Positions 5,720-8,136 of a stretch of 8,136 nt of DNA are shown here, one piece after another. The first letter of the stretch is position 1. The number at the start of each line of letters is the position of its first letter. Source of the DNA: an uncultured Atopobium sp. (GTDB lineage: Bacteria > Actinomycetota > Coriobacteriia > Coriobacteriales > Atopobiaceae); assembly GCA_946647055.1 (NCBI GenBank), contig CAMPCT010000087.1, positions 1 to 8,136 of the forward strand. The letters are read 5' to 3'. The translations under genes were made by a program, and so were the position numbers. The notes under the pieces are model-generated. The model saw only the letters and a list, made by a program, of their open reading frames with translations, was not told the DNA's origin and did not search any database.

Positions 5720-5765
5720 CCCGAGCGCACGCCGTCCCCGCCTTTCCCGCGGTATCCCGTTGGAC

Positions 5766-5771
5766 GATAAT
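5766..5771 (+). promoter_or_regulatory. Possible -10 box of the DUF4236 gene
   Basis: GATAAT lies 33 bases before the start codon in an otherwise GC-rich gap of 85 bases. The candidate -35 (TTTCCC, 5743-5748, 17-bp spacer) is poor. Read-through from the upstream operon is the alternative. Confidence 0.35.
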
Positions 5772-5804
5772 GGACACGACAGCCAGCTCGGCAAGGGAGG
5801 CGAC

Positions 5805-7193
5805 ATGGGTCTTCGGTTCAGGAAGTCGGTCAAGATTCTGCCCGGCGTGAAGGTCAACCTCTCGGGCTCGGGCGTGAGCGTGACCGTTGGCCCGCGCGGC
5901 TTCACGCACACCATCGGCAAGAACGGCATCTACCGCAACCTCAGCCTCCCCGGGACGGGCATCTATTCCCGGGAGAAGGTCGCCGACCTCCCCGGCAGCA
6001 AGGGCAAGGGCGGCTCGGGCAGTGGCTCCCGCGGCAACTCCGGCCGCAGCACCAAGCGCCTCACCAGCGTGGGCACGACCACCTCGCGCGCGCCTTCGGT
6101 GCCCGCCGCCGTGCGCGAGTGGCGCGCCTACACCGGCGAGAGCGACCCGCAGGTCACCATCGACATCTCCCCCGAGGGCACCGTCACGCTCCTCGACGCG
6201 CGCGACCAGGCCATCACCGACCCCACCCTCATCAGCATCATCAAGCGCACGCCCCAGTACCGCGAGCAGATGCCGGTGCTACGCGAGCAGCACCGCGCCG
6301 AGGTCGCAGCCGTGGTCGCCGAGCACGCCGCCGCCAACGACGCGGTCATCAAGATCTGTCGCCGCTCCCCGCAGGTCCTTGCCCGCAGCGACTTCGAGAA
6401 GGCACTCGAGGACCTTGAGCAGGGACGATTTGACCTGTCGGAGCCGGAGCCCACGGCTGCGCCAGAGCAGTCGCCGGTCGAGGCGCCGGCTCCCGCGCCA
6501 ACCCCGGCGAGCAAGCCCGCGAGCAAGTACCTCGACCGTGAGCTCGCGCGGCAGTTTGACGAGGAGCTGCGCCAGTGGGAGGCGACCCACGCAACAGCTG
6601 CGCCCGAGCCCACACCTGCATCGGCACCTGTGACCGAAGCCGACCAAGAGCTGGTGGACCAGCTCAAGCAGGCTTGCCAGATGGCCCTCGACGGCGACGA
6701 GGACTACGTCGAGTCCGTGGCCGAGGAGTGGATGTCCCGCTGCGACATCCCCCTCGAGATCTTCACGCAGTTCGAGTACCGCGAGCAGGAGCATTGCCTC
6801 ATGGTCGACCTCGACCTGCCCGAAATCGAGGACCTACCCGGGCAGGTCGCGACCCAACTTGCCAACGGCGACCTGCGGACCAAGGACAAGTCGCAGACGC
6901 AGCTGCGCCGCGAGTACGCGGAGTGCGTGTTTGGCCTCGCCGTGTACGTCGCGGCCAACCTGCTCAACATCAGCCCCGCCATCGAGGAGGTCGTCGTGTC
7001 CGGCTACACGCAGCGCCGAGACCGCGCGGGAGACCTTGTCGACGACTACCTCTTCTCGGTCAGGTTCCCCCGCTGGGCGCTCGACGGCGTGGACTTCGAG
7101 GCAATGGACCCCGAGGAGTTCTGCCTTGGGCTCGAGAGTCGCTGCAGCATGACCGCCACCAAGGTGTTCAGGGCAATCGAGCCGTACGAGTAG
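5805..7193 (+). CDS. DUF4236 protein with linker and conserved-looking C-terminal domain
   Basis: A 462-residue protein. Residues 1-57 are a DUF4236 domain (MGLRFRKSVKILPGVKVNLS, then SVTVGPRG and SLPGTGIY), a small basic beta-rich module of unknown function. A Gly/Ser-rich stretch (64-95) is followed by a helical, charged region (about 100-210), an acidic Pro/Ala/Glu linker (about 212-280) and a C-terminal domain (about 281-462) with FEYREQEHCLMVDLDLPEIE and RWALDGVDFEAMDP as its most distinctive parts. There are no signal peptide or membrane segments, so it is cytoplasmic. Relatives with DUF4236 at the N-terminus carry varied tails; the function is unknown. AAGGGAGG four bases before 5805 fixes the start. 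The frame continues far upstream inside the preceding gene, but that part is only a shadow. Confidence 0.85.
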   Translation: MGLRFRKSVKILPGVKVNLSGSGVSVTVGPRGFTHTIGKNGIYRNLSLPGTGIYSREKVADLPGSKGKGGSGSGSRGNSGRSTKRLTSVGTTTSRAPSVPAAVREWRAYTGESDPQVTIDISPEGTVTLLDARDQAITDPTLISIIKRTPQYREQMPVLREQHRAEVAAVVAEHAAANDAVIKICRRSPQVLARSDFEKALEDLEQGRFDLSEPEPTAAPEQSPVEAPAPAPTPASKPASKYLDRELARQFDEELRQWEATHATAAPEPTPASAPVTEADQELVDQLKQACQMALDGDEDYVESVAEEWMSRCDIPLEIFTQFEYREQEHCLMVDLDLPEIEDLPGQVATQLANGDLRTKDKSQTQLRREYAECVFGLAVYVAANLLNISPAIEEVVVSGYTQRRDRAGDLVDDYLFSVRFPRWALDGVDFEAMDPEEFCLGLESRCSMTATKVFRAIEPYE

Positions 7194-7636
7194 GGCCGAC
7201 TGCCCGATCCAGCCGCCTCGCCCGCCTTGTCGATGCTCCCTTGGCCACCGACGCACTTGACATAAGCACCTTATATGCAAAGGACGGCATAGCTGATGCA
7301 CTTTGCGGCGCCGTACCCTCAAACCCTGCAGCGCACATTTGCGAAACTGCCAAAAAATCGAGCTTTTAGGAAGAAATGGGGTGCGATTTCACAGCCCGGG
7401 CGATACAACACCCTCGTTTCCGCAGGTAGTCGGTACCGGTTTTCGCGTGTATCACCAGGGCACACCTCGATTCTTCCTAAAACCTCGATTTTTTGGCATT
7501 TCCACGATTCTGTGCTGCAACGCTCCCCCAAAAGGCTGCTCCAACAAGCGGTTGCCATCCTGTCACGCCCCCGTCGCCCGACAATCGCGGCGCGTCAGTC
7601 GTATCCTTGGTGACAGCAACCGGCAAGGAGGCCCCC
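7194..7636. other. 443-bp intergenic region
   Basis: No gene is supported here. The first 130 bases hold no clear terminator; a TTGACA at 7257-7262 lacks a matching -10 box. The middle is occupied by the long inverted repeat at 7327-7519, which is richer in A/T than the surrounding genes. The last 110 bases lead to the lipoprotein gene, with a weak -10-like TATCCT at 7602-7607. Confidence 0.7.
7327..7519. repeat. Long imperfect palindrome, candidate MITE or REP-like element
   Basis: The core arms at 7348-7375 and 7471-7498 match at 27 of 28 positions. Outer ends TGCAGC (7327-7332) and GCTGCA (7514-7519) match with the same offset, and an inner pair (7395-7407 with 7448-7460) matches at 11 of 13. 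The whole could fold as one hairpin of about 193 bases in DNA or RNA. There are no coding potential and no obvious target-site duplication. It may be a non-autonomous mobile element, an extragenic palindrome or a large terminator structure. Confidence 0.75.
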
Positions 7637-8136
7637 ATGAGGAACACGCACACGTCCCTGCTCGCAGCCGCCTTCGTGGCGATGGCGCTCACGCTCTCCG
7701 CCTGCGGCTCCGCACCCGCACCAGATCCCGAGCCCACGACCATCGTCGAGGGAACACCGGTGCTCTTCTTCTTTGACAACACGGGCGCGACCCAACTGCG
7801 CGAGGACATGGAGGCGGGCAACGTGCCCCTGTCGTGCACCGTCCTCTACGACGAGTCGGGCTGCCGTCCCGAGGTGACGGTCACCGACCCCGACACCATC
7901 GCCGAGCTCTACGATCGCTTCTCGCAGATGATCGTGCTCGAGGACGGCGAGGCCATGGGCGTCACCGACTCATACCACTACATCGCCTTCACGCTGCAGG
8001 ACGGCACCACCGTGAGCTGGGGCTTTGAGGGTGCGGGGGCCATCTGCGACGGGTCCGACCTCCTCGCGGTGAGCGACGAGGGCGGGCTTTGGCAGCTCGT
8101 GCGCGAGCTCCAGCAACCGCTCATGGACGACGGGGA
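7637..8136 (+). CDS. Secreted lipoprotein, 3' end outside the window
   Basis: At least 166 residues are visible, and the frame is still open at the window edge. The N-terminus is a lipoprotein signal peptide: Arg2, a hydrophobic stretch (8-20) and the lipobox LSAC with Cys23 as the lipidated residue. An Ala/Pro/Glu-rich spacer follows, and then an acidic globular part that contains paired cysteines (Cys65 and Cys75) and a third near residue 139. I recognise no enzymatic motif. AAGGAGG stands 5 bases before the ATG, a strong start. It would be anchored on the outer face of the membrane, and the ligand or role is unknown. Confidence 0.85.
   Translation, partial: MRNTHTSLLAAAFVAMALTLSACGSAPAPDPEPTTIVEGTPVLFFFDNTGATQLREDMEAGNVPLSCTVLYDESGCRPEVTVTDPDTIAELYDRFSQMIVLEDGEAMGVTDSYHYIAFTLQDGTTVSWGFEGAGAICDGSDLLAVSDEGGLWQLVRELQQPLMDDG

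Noticed and set aside
5397..5804. Upstream part of the frame that leads into the DUF4236 gene
   Set aside because: It overlaps the CDF-like gene in another frame, is Ser/Pro/Arg-rich, and precedes a strong ribosome binding site at 5793-5800.
7257..7277. TTGACA followed by TATATG as a promoter
   Set aside because: The spacing is only 9 bases and no gene follows at a sensible distance.
1..8136. CRISPR array, tRNA or rRNA genes
   Set aside because: No regularly spaced repeats, cloverleaf pattern or rRNA-like sequence was seen on either strand.

Overview
The window looks like part of a chromosome of a high-GC, gut-type actinobacterium. I favour Coriobacteriia (Olsenella, Collinsella and relatives), judging by codon use, protein style and short intergenic gaps. 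This is an inference from style, because no rRNA or marker gene is present.

Bases 1 to about 3500 look like an accessory toxin and regulator island. They have lower GC, AT-rich promoters and different codon use from the rest. On the minus strand are a Fic-type AMP transferase fused to an N-terminal BRO-N-like domain (22-882), with a C-terminal autoinhibitory helix motif, and an XRE-type HTH protein with an unrecognised C-terminal region (1095-1886). Divergent from these, on the plus strand, is a two-gene toxin-antitoxin operon: an MqsR-like toxin (2065-2415) overlapping by 8 bases an antitoxin with an MqsA-style zinc finger, an HTH and a Panacea/SocA-like (DUF4065) domain (2408-3451). All three transcription units have a readable sigma-70-type promoter with a TTGCC- type -35 box. 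Two of these promoters have a good inverted repeat lying over the -10 box, which suggests tight repression. A 25-bp inverted repeat of unknown nature sits between the Fic and XRE genes. A strong hairpin (3461-3493) separates the antitoxin gene from the convergent core gene next to it.

Bases 3525 to 8136 are GC-rich and look like ordinary chromosome. They hold a thiol (glutathione-peroxidase family) peroxidase (3525-4064, minus), and a membrane lipid or polyprenol kinase-like protein of the CTP-dependent DGK1/SEC59/phytol kinase superfamily (4360-5088) coupled to a CDF-like membrane protein that lacks the usual metal ligands (5093-5719). These are followed by a DUF4236 protein with a long low-complexity linker and a conserved-looking C-terminal domain (5805-7193), and the start of a secreted lipoprotein cut by the window edge (7637-8136). 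The 295-bp gap between the peroxidase and kinase genes contains a 35-bp near-perfect palindrome and a GC-rich tandem repeat. The 443-bp gap at 7194-7636 contains a long imperfect palindrome of about 193 bp that may be a MITE or REP-like element.

The most interesting part is the island: an autoinhibited Fic enzyme fused to a putative DNA-binding domain and apparently controlled by its own operator, next to a hybrid MqsR/Panacea toxin-antitoxin pair. The individual families are known. The specific fusion and pairing, and the repeats around them, are what deserve a second look.
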